Assembly (NCBI RefSeq): GCF_000296855.1
Contig: NZ_CAKC01000037.1
Coordinates: 1-62,260 of the forward strand
Source: Lactobacillus gigeriorum DSM 23908 = CRBIP 24.85
GTDB taxonomy: Bacteria > Bacillota > Bacilli > Lactobacillales > Lactobacillaceae
Length of the DNA stretch: 62,260 nucleotides
Reading direction: 5' to 3'
Of the stretch, positions 1 to 7,496 are shown one piece after another. A program made the translations under genes and the position numbers. The notes beneath the pieces were generated by a model. That model searched no databases. It had not been told where the DNA came from and worked only from the letters and a program-made list of their open reading frames with translations. Position 1 is the first letter of the stretch. Each line of letters opens with the position of its first letter.

Positions 1-1
1 A

Positions 2-334
2 CGAGATAGAATTGAGGCGGTGAGAATTATGGATATAGCAGAGAAAGCAAAAATAAGAGAAGAATACTATAAGAAGAGGTACCGCGAAGAAGGTCTCAAA
101 GAAGGTAGAGCTGTAGGTTTACAAGAAGGCTTGAAGAAAGGCAAAAAGGAAGGCGAAGAGATCGGTCGCCAAAAAGAACGAGAAAGATATCTTATTAATG
201 CAATCCAGAATTTAAAGGCTAAGGAAATTGATTTCGAAACTGCTAAAGACAACATAGAAATTATTTTTGGCCAAGACTTTGAAGAAAAACAGATTATAGC
301 TGAGTTGAATCGAGTATATGGTACACATGCATAA
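2..334 (+). CDS. C-terminal fragment of an Rpn/YhgA-like protein, cut by window edge
   Basis: The reading frame is open to the left edge, so only the last ~110 residues of a longer protein are visible. The fragment is highly charged, with a repeated Glu-Gly/Lys-Gly pattern (KEGRAVGLQEGLKKGKKEG) followed by an amphipathic tail. This is the usual C-terminal tail of Rpn/PD-(D/E)XK transposase-like proteins, which are abundant in lactobacilli and Clostridia. The nuclease domain itself lies outside the window, so activity cannot be judged. A GTG and an ATG occur near the left end, but neither has a Shine-Dalgarno (SD) site, which supports truncation by the window rather than a short gene. Confidence 0.6.
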   Translation, partial: RDRIEAVRIMDIAEKAKIREEYYKKRYREEGLKEGRAVGLQEGLKKGKKEGEEIGRQKERERYLINAIQNLKAKEIDFETAKDNIEIIFGQDFEEKQIIAELNRVYGTHA

Positions 335-376
335 AAGGCTATATTCAGCTTGGTTCAGGCTCTAAAACAAAATAAA

Positions 377-426
377 AGTCCTATTAAATCAAGGTTTATT
401 AATACCAAGATTTAGTAGGACTTTTT
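377..426. terminator. Bidirectional intrinsic terminator
   Basis: A perfect 14-bp stem (AGTCCTATTAAATC with its complement) is flanked by T-runs on both strands. It sits between the convergent Rpn fragment and phnE. Confidence 0.85.
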
Positions 427-441
427 AGTTATTAATAATCT

Positions 442-1254
442 TTAGACTAATCGTTTCCTGATCTGACCTGAAATCCAGTCGATAATCACAACCATGACGA
501 TAATTCCAAGTAAGATAATTCCGACCCGGTTCCATTGACGATATTGCAAAGAAATAATCAATGGATAACCGATACCACCGGCACCAACCAACCCAAGGAT
601 TGAAGCGGAACGAATCGAAACGTCGAACCGGTACAAAGTGTTGGAAATCAAAGCTGGCATTAAGTTAGGCATAATTGAAAACATAATAATATTGGTCTTT
701 GACCCACCAACTGAAGTAACAGCTTCATTAGGTCCATCTTCCAAGTTTTCAATCGCTTCTGAGAACAGCTTCGCAAGCATCCCTACTGAGTGGAACCCCA
801 ATGCTAAAACACCGGCTGCCGAACCAGGACCAACGGCCTTGATAAACATCAAAGCCAAAATGATTTCTGGGAACGAACGAATGATTGCCAAAACAATCTT
901 ACCGCTTCGAGATGCATACCACTTTTTATGTCTAGTGTTAGCTGCCCAAAAAGCAAAAGGCAAGGAAATAATGGCAGAAATAAAAGTACCTAAGAAAGCA
1001 ATACAAATCGTTTGCCACAATTGCGATACCAAGTCTTCGCCACTGCCATTGTAGACATAACTCCAATCAGGATGCAAAATCCCAGAGAAAATCGCTCCTG
1101 CAATTTGAGCTGCCGTGGCTTTGATACCTGAAAAGTCAATTCCTATACATGACCAGATGATCAAGGCAATTGTTAAAATAGTACTTGCCCAGTGAATGAT
1201 CTTTTTCTTCATATCAACTGGTTTTGGAGGTAACTGTTTATATGTCGTATTCAT
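442..1254 (-). CDS. phnE: Phosphonate-type ABC transporter permease (second PhnE)
   Basis: Integral membrane permease of 270 residues for a phosphonate/phosphite-type ABC importer. About six hydrophobic segments are visible. The cytoplasmic coupling loop (EAA-type) lies around residues 150-190, within FHSVGMLAKLFSEAIE, followed by a conserved Gly and the run GAGGIGYPL. It is the last gene of a four-gene operon. Its ATG overlaps the stop of the preceding permease by one base, so the two are probably translationally coupled. PhnE pairs normally form a heterodimeric channel with PhnC. The exact substrate (phosphonate, phosphite or phosphate ester) cannot be read from sequence. Confidence 0.93.
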   Translation of the reverse strand: MNTTYKQLPPKPVDMKKKIIHWASTILTIALIIWSCIGIDFSGIKATAAQIAGAIFSGILHPDWSYVYNGSGEDLVSQLWQTICIAFLGTFISAIISLPFAFWAANTRHKKWYASRSGKIVLAIIRSFPEIILALMFIKAVGPGSAAGVLALGFHSVGMLAKLFSEAIENLEDGPNEAVTSVGGSKTNIIMFSIMPNLMPALISNTLYRFDVSIRSASILGLVGAGGIGYPLIISLQYRQWNRVGIILLGIIVMVVIIDWISGQIRKRLV

Positions 1255-2054
1255 TAGCGCATCAAAGCCTCCCGTGATTTAGATGAAATGTAGTCGATGA
1301 TTACCACTACTACGATGATAACGATAATAATCGTACCTGTCTTAGCGTAATCAAAGACTTGTAACGTTTGTTGGAGGTATAAACCGATACCACCAGCACC
1401 CAAGTAACCTAAAACAGTTGAAGCTCTGACGTTGATTTCAAAAGCATACAAAACATAAGAAATGAAGTAGGTCATGATCTGAGGCAAAACAGCGAAGTGA
1501 ATGATTTGCAATTTATTTGCTCCAACAGCAATTAAAGCCTCAATTGGACCAGGATCAATGGTTTCAATGGCTTCGTAAAATAGCTTAACTACCACACCAA
1601 ATGTGAACACAGATAAAGCTAAGATACCAGCAACTGGTCCGATACCTACGATGGCAACGAAAATTGCACCCAACAGCAGATCCGGAATCGTTCTGATGAT
1701 GTTCATGATTACTCGCAAAGTTCCAGTAACGGCTTTATTTTTCACAATATTACGCGCAATTAAAAGTGAGTAGACAAACGCTACGATCGAACCAAACAAC
1801 GTACCCAATACCGCCATCTTGATCGTTTCTAACAAGAGGGGAATAACTGTACTGGAGTAGCTCCAGTCAGGATGCGACATTTGCACAAAGATTTCAGTAA
1901 ATTGACCGAAGTTAGCAAATAATTCGCTTAAGTGGGTATTAGTTACATTGATGGAGACGAATAAACCCGCAACGAGAATAACTATCCAAGCCAAATTCAT
2001 GAATTTGAATTTTTTCTTGGGCAAGCTCATTAAATCTTGCTCAGTTTTACTCAT
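1254..2054 (-). CDS. phnE: Phosphonate-type ABC transporter permease (first PhnE)
   Basis: Membrane permease partner of the next gene, with the same architecture: a long first helix, an EAA-type loop near [20 protein letters not shown], and the conserved GAGGIGLYL near the end. I chose the ATG that begins MSKTEQDL (266 residues) because it is preceded by GAGGAC at good spacing. An upstream in-frame ATG exists, but it would overlap phnC further and lacks an SD site. The chosen start overlaps the phnC stop by 8 bases, which fits coupled translation. A tandem PhnE pair fused in one operon is common in lactobacilli. Confidence 0.92.
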   Translation of the reverse strand: MSKTEQDLMSLPKKKFKFMNLAWIVILVAGLFVSINVTNTHLSELFANFGQFTEIFVQMSHPDWSYSSTVIPLLLETIKMAVLGTLFGSIVAFVYSLLIARNIVKNKAVTGTLRVIMNIIRTIPDLLLGAIFVAIVGIGPVAGILALSVFTFGVVVKLFYEAIETIDPGPIEALIAVGANKLQIIHFAVLPQIMTYFISYVLYAFEINVRASTVLGYLGAGGIGLYLQQTLQVFDYAKTGTIIIVIIVVVVIIDYISSKSREALMR

Positions 2055-2829
2055 CTTCGTCCTCACTTCCATTTCCACCATTGTAAATATCAGTAAAGAC
2101 TGATTCAGGAGTTTCGCTCATCTTGCCGTCGTAAACAACTTCACCAGCACGGATACCAATTACGCGGTTACCGAATTCCTTAGCAAGTTCAACGCTGTGC
2201 AAGTTGGCAACAACCGTCATACCATATTTTTCATTGAGCATTCGCAAGTCATTTAAAACTCGTTCAGATGTTCTTGGATCAAGCGAAGCAGTTGGTTCGT
2301 CGGCCAAAATAATCTTAGGATTTTGTGCCAATACACGCGCAATTGCGACACGTTGTTGTTGACCACCAGACAATTCGTCAGCTCTTGCATAAACTTTTTC
2401 AGCCAAGCCAACTTGTTGCAGTGCTTCATAAGCCTTTTGCTTGTCTTCTTTAGTAAATAAGTTGAACGTAGTCTTCCAAGTTGGATAATAGGCTACTCGA
2501 CCAGTTAAAACGTTGCGTAAAACGCTAGAACGCTTAACTAAGTTAAAACTTTGGAAAATCATACCAATATCCCGGCGAATCAAACGCAAGTTCTTGCCCT
2601 TGGCCTTAGTAATTGATTTTCCATCAATTAAAATGTCGCCTTCAGTAATATCATGCAAACGATTGATCGAACGAAGCAAAGTCGACTTACCGGCACCAGA
2701 TAAACCTACGATCACCACAAATTCACCTTGGTTGATCGTTAAGTTAATATCTTTTAAGCCGACGGTTCCGTTGTCGTAAACCTTACTTGTATGCTTCAAT
2801 TCAATAATTGGCTTTACGGAATCTGCCAT
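2047..2829 (-). CDS. phnC: Phosphonate-type ABC transporter ATP-binding protein
   Basis: ATPase subunit of 260 residues, the normal length for PhnC. Walker A is GLSGAGKST near residue 45, the Q-loop follows in MIFQSFNLV, the signature is [13 protein letters not shown], and Walker B is IILADEP. The H-loop is in [11 protein letters not shown]. The protein ends in a short acidic tail (GSEDEDE) that overlaps the following permease start. It should power import of the ligand bound by the PhnD lipoprotein just upstream in the operon. Confidence 0.95.
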   Translation of the reverse strand: MADSVKPIIELKHTSKVYDNGTVGLKDINLTINQGEFVVIVGLSGAGKSTLLRSINRLHDITEGDILIDGKSITKAKGKNLRLIRRDIGMIFQSFNLVKRSSVLRNVLTGRVAYYPTWKTTFNLFTKEDKQKAYEALQQVGLAEKVYARADELSGGQQQRVAIARVLAQNPKIILADEPTASLDPRTSERVLNDLRMLNEKYGMTVVANLHSVELAKEFGNRVIGIRAGEVVYDGKMSETPESVFTDIYNGGNGSEDEDE

Positions 2830-2853
2830 TGATTATTAACCCCTAACTTATTT

Positions 2854-3789
2854 TTACTTTTGTGCGGCTGCAGCAATCTTATCGTATTTACGGATTACAT
2901 TGAAGTCGCTGTCTTTTGCGTAGTCATAACCTTCATGGCTGTATACGCTTTCGATAACCTTCTTACCTTCTGGTGATTTACCAACAGCGATGAAGGCCTT
3001 AGCTAATTTCTTTTGGAAAGCCTTTGACATATCTGGACGAACTGAAATAGTGTCGTTTGGAATAGGCTTAGTAAAGTAAATTGGCACAACTTGGCCCATA
3101 ATCTTTGGATTATCAGCTTTAACAGTATTACGTGCATCTTCAAAGACGAAGGCTGCATCAGTATCGCCGTTCAAAACGTTCAAGACTGCTTGGTCGTGAC
3201 CAGTTACAGTAACCAACTTAGAGTCCTTAACAACATCAAGGCCCTTTTCCTTCAATTCAGCAACTGGGAAAATGTAGCCAGCACTCGAAGTTGGGTTTTG
3301 TACGGAAATGCTCTTACCCTTAAGGTCCTTCCATGACTTGATCTTTGAACCCTTCTTAACAAGGATTTCTGAGCGGTAGAACTTAACAAGCTTATCAGTT
3401 TGCTTTCCACCTGGTTGAGAAATACCATAACGTTCAGCTTGCAAAAGCAAATCAGCTGCACCTTGCTTGTGGGCTAAAACGTAACCATCAGGTGGCAAGA
3501 AGCCAACATCAATCTTCTTTGACTTCATAGCTTCGACAACAGTGTTGTAGTCAGTTGACATTGAAACGTGAACTGGAATACCTAAGCGCTTTGAAAGCAT
3601 CTTTTCAAGAGGCTTAGCACGAGCTTCCAATTTAGTTGCAGCCTGACTTGGAACAAATTGAATGTTCAATGATTTTGGTGTGTAGCTCTTTGAACTATTA
3701 CTTGAGCTTGAACCTTTTGAACATGCTGCAACACCAGCAGCTACTAATAAGGTAAGTGCACCTACGAGCAGTTTTTTTAACTTTTTCAT
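2854..3789 (-). CDS. phnD: Phosphonate-type ABC transporter substrate-binding lipoprotein
   Basis: First main gene of the phn operon. It has a lipoprotein signal peptide with the lipid-attachment Cys at residue 23 (VAAC), then a Ser-rich linker and a PhnD-type periplasmic-binding fold of about 260 residues. Segments typical of the family are visible: VEAMKSKKIDVGFLPPDGYV (pocket region) and ISVQNPTSSAGYIFP. A clear SD (GGAGGAC) precedes the ATG. No C-P lyase or phosphonatase gene is nearby, so the imported compound may be used as a phosphorus source by enzymes encoded elsewhere, or the ligand may not be a phosphonate. The leader upstream carries a small ORF and a terminator hairpin. Confidence 0.94.
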   Translation of the reverse strand: MKKLKKLLVGALTLLVAAGVAACSKGSSSSNSSKSYTPKSLNIQFVPSQAATKLEARAKPLEKMLSKRLGIPVHVSMSTDYNTVVEAMKSKKIDVGFLPPDGYVLAHKQGAADLLLQAERYGISQPGGKQTDKLVKFYRSEILVKKGSKIKSWKDLKGKSISVQNPTSSAGYIFPVAELKEKGLDVVKDSKLVTVTGHDQAVLNVLNGDTDAAFVFEDARNTVKADNPKIMGQVVPIYFTKPIPNDTISVRPDMSKAFQKKLAKAFIAVGKSPEGKKVIESVYSHEGYDYAKDSDFNVIRKYDKIAAAAQK

Positions 3790-3840
3790 CTTGTCCTCCC
3801 ATATGAATTGATGAAAAACCTATCTAACAAACAACACCAT

Positions 3841-3889
3841 AAAAAAGACTTAATATGAAAACGGTAAAAAACCGATCATATTAAGTCTT
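3841..3889 (-). terminator. Hairpin with U-tract in the phnD leader (attenuator or end of a small transcript)
   Basis: A perfect 14-bp stem (AAGACTTAATATGA and complement) has an inner CGGT/ACCG pair in the loop and is followed on the minus strand by six T. It begins directly after the stop codon of the leader ORF and about 50 bases before phnD. It therefore either attenuates phnDCEE or ends a separate short mRNA with readthrough into phn. Confidence 0.8.
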
Positions 3890-4000
3890 CTAAATAGCAT
3901 TTTTAATTAAAAAGCGAACGAATTGAAATTGGGGCACGAAAGCAGACACTACGACCATTGGAACAATTGCATTAAATTTTACAATCTTTGAGCATGCCAT
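3890..4000 (-). CDS. Candidate 36-residue leader peptide/small hydrophobic protein upstream of phnD
   Basis: A short ORF starts MACSKIVKFNAIVPMVVVSA and ends LIKNAI. It has a strong SD (AAAGGTGGGGG) about 10 bases before the ATG, a well-placed promoter about 45 bases upstream, and a stop codon that abuts the stem of the leader hairpin. The middle is hydrophobic enough for one membrane helix. No family is recognised. It may be a regulatory leader peptide whose translation state decides terminator formation, or a genuine small membrane protein. SD quality and exact abutment are seen directly; function is unknown. Confidence 0.5.
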   Translation of the reverse strand: MACSKIVKFNAIVPMVVVSAFVPQFQFVRFLIKNAI

Positions 4001-4044
4001 GTCGATTTCCCCCACCTTTCAAGAAGTTGCGTCCGTTTGTAATG

Positions 4045-4074
4045 ATGATAACAGAAACATTCGGATTTTATCAA
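4045..4074 (-). promoter_or_regulatory. Sigma-A-type promoter of the phn leader/operon
   Basis: On the minus strand TTGATA (5/6 match) is followed after 18 bases by TATCAT (5/6). The predicted start of transcription lies about 40 bases before the leader ORF. Confidence 0.65.
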
Positions 4075-4093
4075 GAGTTTTAGTAATATTTTA

Positions 4094-4126
4094 CAAAAAA
4101 AGATCAGCCCTTTACCTGCTGATCTT
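4094..4126 (-). terminator. Terminator of the universal stress gene
   Basis: An 8-bp stem AGATCAGC/GCTGATCT has a long T-run on the minus strand just after the usp stop codon. Confidence 0.8.
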
Positions 4127-4134
4127 TCTATTAA

Positions 4135-4617
4135 TTAAGCTTTTGGCTTAATTGGATTATTATCAATATCTGTTCTTACGATCAAAACATCAGCTAAAGC
4201 ATGTTGATTTACGTATTCGGTAACCGAGCCCATCAACATTCTTTCAACTGCATTTAAACCGGTAGCCCCCATTACGATCAAAGAATTGTGGTGATCCTTA
4301 ATGAAATCATAGGAAACAATCCGCTTCGGGCTACCATAACGAATATGGTAGTCAAGATCCTCAAAATCAAAATTGTCTTTAGCCCACTTTTGCAAGCTCT
4401 TAAGATATTCTTCTGAATCTTGGGTCATTTGGTAGATCGTATCGCCAGAAATTAATGTATCTTGCATTTCGCCCATGAATTGACGCGTATCAATTACGTT
4501 CAAAACATCCACATGAGCACCATCGCGCTTAGCGATTTTAACTGCCTTGTCAAAAGCTCTTTCGGCAGATTCTGAACCATCAACTGGAACAAGAATACTT
4601 TGCTTTGAATTTGTCAT
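4135..4617 (-). CDS. Universal stress protein, UspA family
   Basis: Single UspA domain of 160 residues, cytoplasmic. The N-terminus (ILVPVDGSESAERAFDKAV) gives the first strand and nucleotide-binding Asp. The motif G-x2-G-x9-G-S is intact in GATGLNAVERMLMGS, so it belongs to the ATP-binding class. Such proteins are linked to stress survival and are often multiple in lactobacilli; the precise role is unknown. It is monocistronic: its own terminator separates it from the phn promoter, and a divergent phosphatase gene lies upstream. Confidence 0.92.
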   Translation of the reverse strand: MTNSKQSILVPVDGSESAERAFDKAVKIAKRDGAHVDVLNVIDTRQFMGEMQDTLISGDTIYQMTQDSEEYLKSLQKWAKDNFDFEDLDYHIRYGSPKRIVSYDFIKDHHNSLIVMGATGLNAVERMLMGSVTEYVNQHALADVLIVRTDIDNNPIKPKA

Positions 4618-4694
4618 TGTTTCATCCCCTAGGAATTATATTAACGTTTTCATATCTATTCTATCATAATTTTTCCTTATCTAATCCTGTTTAA

Positions 4695-4723
4695 TTGTCG
4701 GAAAGCTGATTTCTTGTTAAAAT
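4695..4723 (+). promoter_or_regulatory. Probable promoter of the tyrosine phosphatase gene
   Basis: TTGTCG and TAAAAT are separated by exactly 17 bases, about 40 bases before the start codon. Confidence 0.5.
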
Positions 4724-4761
4724 TAAACTCATGTCTAAAAATTCGAAAGGGGGATTTTTTC

Positions 4762-5562
4762 ATGGAAAAACTTAAAAATCAATTACTTGGCGTTACTAGC
4801 GGTCGAAATTTTCGCGAGCTAGGTGGCTATGAAACTTTATCTGGCAAACGAATTAAATTCCACAAATTATTGCGGACCGGTCATTTAGCTGACCTTTCAG
4901 AAGCAGATCAAGCTTTTTTAGCTGATTATGGCGTTAAATATATCGTTGACTTCAGAAGTAGCGAAGAAGTAACCAGGCAGCCAGATCGAGTACCAGAGGG
5001 CGCTACTTATGAATTCGACCCTGTATTCAGTGAAGATTTGACCAATTCATCTAAGAGTATCGATCGTTTAGACGAATTATCTCAAAATGATGCCCAATTT
5101 GGGTTCGATCATATGTTGATTGCCTATGAAGATATGATCAGTAGCGAATCTGCTCGCAATGCTTACCGCAAGCTTTTTGCAACTATGCTTGCGAACTCCG
5201 CTGAAAACGAAGCTTTAATCTTCCACTGTACTGCTGGTAAAGATCGAACTGGCTTTGGAGCCCTGCTAGCTCTTACCGCTTTAGGCGTTCCTTTAGCCAC
5301 AATTCGTGAAGACTATCTACTTACGCGTATCACAACTAAAGATTTTGTTGAACACTTAATTGAAAAAGAACGTCAGGCTGGCAAGAACGAAAACACTTTG
5401 AAATCAATTTACGATATTCAAACCGTTTATCCAGAATATCTTGATCATGCAATCAAAGTCATCAACGACAGCTACGGTAGCGTCAACGACTATTTGCGTG
5501 AGATCATGCACTTGTCAAGTGGCGATTTGATGGACTTAAGACGAATTTATCTTGAAAAGTAG
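4762..5562 (+). CDS. Tyrosine-protein phosphatase (dual-specificity/Tyr_phosphatase_3 family)
   Basis: Protein of 266 residues with the catalytic P-loop HCTAGKDRTG (CX5R: nucleophilic Cys and Arg) about two thirds along. The N-terminal SGRNFRELGGYET is the conserved substrate-side motif of the IphP/LipA-like phosphatases, and DFRSSEEV follows. I chose the ATG after the SD GAAAGGGGG; a more upstream in-frame ATG lies before this SD. No signal peptide is seen, so it is probably cytoplasmic. Relatives dephosphorylate phosphotyrosine and in some cases phosphoinositides; the natural substrate here is unknown. Confidence 0.88.
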   Translation: MEKLKNQLLGVTSGRNFRELGGYETLSGKRIKFHKLLRTGHLADLSEADQAFLADYGVKYIVDFRSSEEVTRQPDRVPEGATYEFDPVFSEDLTNSSKSIDRLDELSQNDAQFGFDHMLIAYEDMISSESARNAYRKLFATMLANSAENEALIFHCTAGKDRTGFGALLALTALGVPLATIREDYLLTRITTKDFVEHLIEKERQAGKNENTLKSIYDIQTVYPEYLDHAIKVINDSYGSVNDYLREIMHLSSGDLMDLRRIYLEK

Positions 5563-5587
5563 GCCAAGGAAATTGGCTTATTTTTTT
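5563..5587 (+). terminator. Short terminator after the phosphatase gene
   Basis: GCCAA/TTGGC stem followed by TTA and seven T, directly at the stop codon. Confidence 0.65.
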
Positions 5588-5656
5588 GCCTAGAATGCTA
5601 GATAACATGATAAAGTATAAGTAGTTATTGTTTATTTATTAGAAAGTAGGACCGCT

Positions 5657-6133
5657 ATGACAAAAACAAAGACCGTCTATTTTGGTGCAGGTTGGTTTAA
5701 CGATATGCAAACCAAGGCTTATGATGAAGCTATGGCTGCTTTAAAGGCTAATCCCACCGTTGATCTTGAAAACAGCTACGTACCCTTACAAAACCAATAT
5801 AAAGATATCAGGGTTGACGAACATCCTGAATATCTTCATGACATCGAATGGGCTTCCGCAACCTACCACAATGATCTAATTGGTATTAAAACCAGCGATA
5901 TCATGCTCGGCGTTTATCTTCCAGATGAAGAAGACGTTGGTTTAGGAATGGAACTAGGCTATGCTTTAAGCCGTGGCAAGTTCATTTTATTGGTCATTCC
6001 TGATGAATATTATGGCAAACCGATCAACTTGATGAGTTGGGGAGTTGCTGACAACGTAATTAAAATGAGTGAACTCAAGGATTATGACTTCAACAATCCT
6101 CGCTTTAACTACTATGAGGGTGCTGTTTATTAA
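5657..6133 (+). CDS. ntd: Nucleoside 2-deoxyribosyltransferase (type II)
   Basis: Transfers the 2-deoxyribosyl group between purine and pyrimidine bases in the cytosol, part of nucleoside salvage in lactobacilli that depend on external nucleosides. The 158-residue sequence follows the L. leichmannii/L. helveticus enzymes almost throughout, including the base-binding start YFGAGWFND, RVDEHPEYLHD and the catalytic Glu (residue 99) in DEEDVGLGMELGYA. The C-terminus PRFNYYEGAVY matches the family, where it completes the neighbouring subunit's active site. It carries its own SD (GTAGGA) and terminator, so it is monocistronic. Confidence 0.96.
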   Translation: MTKTKTVYFGAGWFNDMQTKAYDEAMAALKANPTVDLENSYVPLQNQYKDIRVDEHPEYLHDIEWASATYHNDLIGIKTSDIMLGVYLPDEEDVGLGMELGYALSRGKFILLVIPDEYYGKPINLMSWGVADNVIKMSELKDYDFNNPRFNYYEGAVY

Positions 6134-6164
6134 AAAAGAGCTGATCATCCGATCAGCTCTTTTC
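6133..6164. terminator. Bidirectional terminator between ntd and nagA
   Basis: Perfect 10-bp stem AGAGCTGATC/GATCAGCTCT with a 4-base loop and A/T runs on both sides. Confidence 0.9.
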
Positions 6165-7319
6165 TTATGCGTTATATCTTGATTCACCATCAAGATAAGT
6201 CTCTACTAAAGTCAGGTCTGGGTTCAAGACAATGAAATCGGCAGCCTTGTCTGGCTTAATCGAACCGCAGTCTGCTAAGATATGTGCACTCTTCGCTGGC
6301 ACGTATGACGCCATCATAATCGCCTTTTCTGGAGTTACGATATTCCAGTCAACGACATTCTTAACCGCTTGCTTCAATTGCAAAATACTTCCAGCTAAAT
6401 TATCGCCTTTCTTAAGTCGAGCCATGCCGTCTTTCACATATACTGGCAATTCACCCAGCATGTAGTCGCCATCTGGCATCATCCCGGCTTCCATGCAGTC
6501 TGTGATCAAGGCAACGTGTTCTGGACCAACAGCATTGATCAAGGCTCTTGCCATTGCTTCTTCAACATGGTGGCCATCGCAGATCAATTCGTCGGTAACA
6601 TTGTTCAAAGCCATGGCTGCGTTAGAAATCGTCGTGCCATGGTGAGCAGGATCAGGCATGCCGTTGAAGGTATGGGTGAACATGCTGGCTCCGGCTTCGA
6701 TCCCAGCTACCGCTTCGTCAAAGCTAGCGCTGGAGTGCCCTAAGGCAACGACTACGCCTTCCTTAACTGCTTGACGAATAAATTCCTTAGAGCCCTTGCG
6801 CTCAGGCGCCATCGAGATCTTCTTAAGCATGCCATCTGAAGCTTCAAGCCACTTATTAAAGACTTCGATGTCAGGATCGAGCATGTACTTAGGGTTCTCA
6901 GCTCCTGCATGCTCTTCGGTAAAGAACGGTCCTTCAAAATGGATTCCTTGAATCTTGGCTCCCGTCTCTTCGCCTCGATGAGCGGCAAACATACGGCAAA
7001 TCTCGGTCAGGGTCTCGTCAGCTGCCGTGATGGTGGTTGGCAGCCATGAAGTTACGCCGGCACTGAGCAAAGCTTCAGAAAGCTTATTGATACCGTCCCA
7101 GTCGCTGTGCATGACGTCTTCTTTGACCGAGCCGTGGATGTGGGTATCAACCAACCCAGGGGCAATCCACTTGCCAACATAGTCGCGAATCTCGCCCTCT
7201 GGCTTGTTAGCTTCTGGATAGTAGAAGCCAAACTTGCCATCATCAGTGACTTCAAGATAGCCGCCGTTTTCAGTTCGATTTTCTAGGAAAAATTTATCCG
7301 CATGAATGTAATAAGTCAT
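6165..7319 (-). CDS. nagA: N-acetylglucosamine-6-phosphate deacetylase
   Basis: Removes the acetyl group from GlcNAc-6-phosphate to give glucosamine-6-phosphate, the first cytosolic step of amino-sugar use and wall recycling. It is an amidohydrolase of 384 residues with the family motifs in order: DTHIHGS, the metal Glu in GIHFEGPF, GHSSASFDEA, HTFNGM, GHHVEE and the catalytic Asp in ALITDCMEAG. I chose the start MTYYIHAD because AGAAGG lies 8 bases upstream; an earlier ATG has no comparable SD. The promoter region holds a NagR/DasR-like operator, so control by a GntR-type repressor sensing an amino-sugar phosphate is likely. nagB is not adjacent. Confidence 0.95.
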   Translation of the reverse strand: MTYYIHADKFFLENRTENGGYLEVTDDGKFGFYYPEANKPEGEIRDYVGKWIAPGLVDTHIHGSVKEDVMHSDWDGINKLSEALLSAGVTSWLPTTITAADETLTEICRMFAAHRGEETGAKIQGIHFEGPFFTEEHAGAENPKYMLDPDIEVFNKWLEASDGMLKKISMAPERKGSKEFIRQAVKEGVVVALGHSSASFDEAVAGIEAGASMFTHTFNGMPDPAHHGTTISNAAMALNNVTDELICDGHHVEEAMARALINAVGPEHVALITDCMEAGMMPDGDYMLGELPVYVKDGMARLKKGDNLAGSILQLKQAVKNVVDWNIVTPEKAIMMASYVPAKSAHILADCGSIKPDKAADFIVLNPDLTLVETYLDGESRYNA

Positions 7320-7382
7320 TTTTTCTACCTTCTCTACAATCATTACCTGTTTAAAATACTACTTTCCATTTTAACCAAAGAA

Positions 7383-7398
7383 ATTGGTCTTTACCAGT
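7383..7398. promoter_or_regulatory. NagR/DasR-like operator (16-bp inverted repeat)
   Basis: ATTGGTCTTTACCAGT (minus strand ACTGGTAAAGACCAAT) closely matches the ACTGGTCTAGACCACT-type site bound by GntR-family NagR/DasR regulators. It lies about 65 bases upstream of nagA and about 100 bases upstream of the divergent GH31 gene, so it may serve both. A second inverted repeat, TTGGC-N7-GCCAA, follows at 7404-7420. Confidence 0.6.
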
Positions 7399-7496
7399 TT
7401 TTGTTGGCGGATAAAGCCAATTGAATTCCGTTTTTAGCCATAATTTGGTTATAATAGAAACAAAGTCTAAATAGGAAGAAGCACATAATACAAGCT

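Noticed and set aside
638-1054. 138-codon ORF antisense to phnE
   Set aside because: No SD, unnatural composition, and the opposite strand encodes a clear PhnE with family motifs; a shadow frame.
7404-7420. cre (CcpA) site upstream of the GH31 gene
   Set aside because: TTGGC-N7-GCCAA is an inverted repeat but does not fit the cre consensus with its central CG; kept only as an unassigned repeat.
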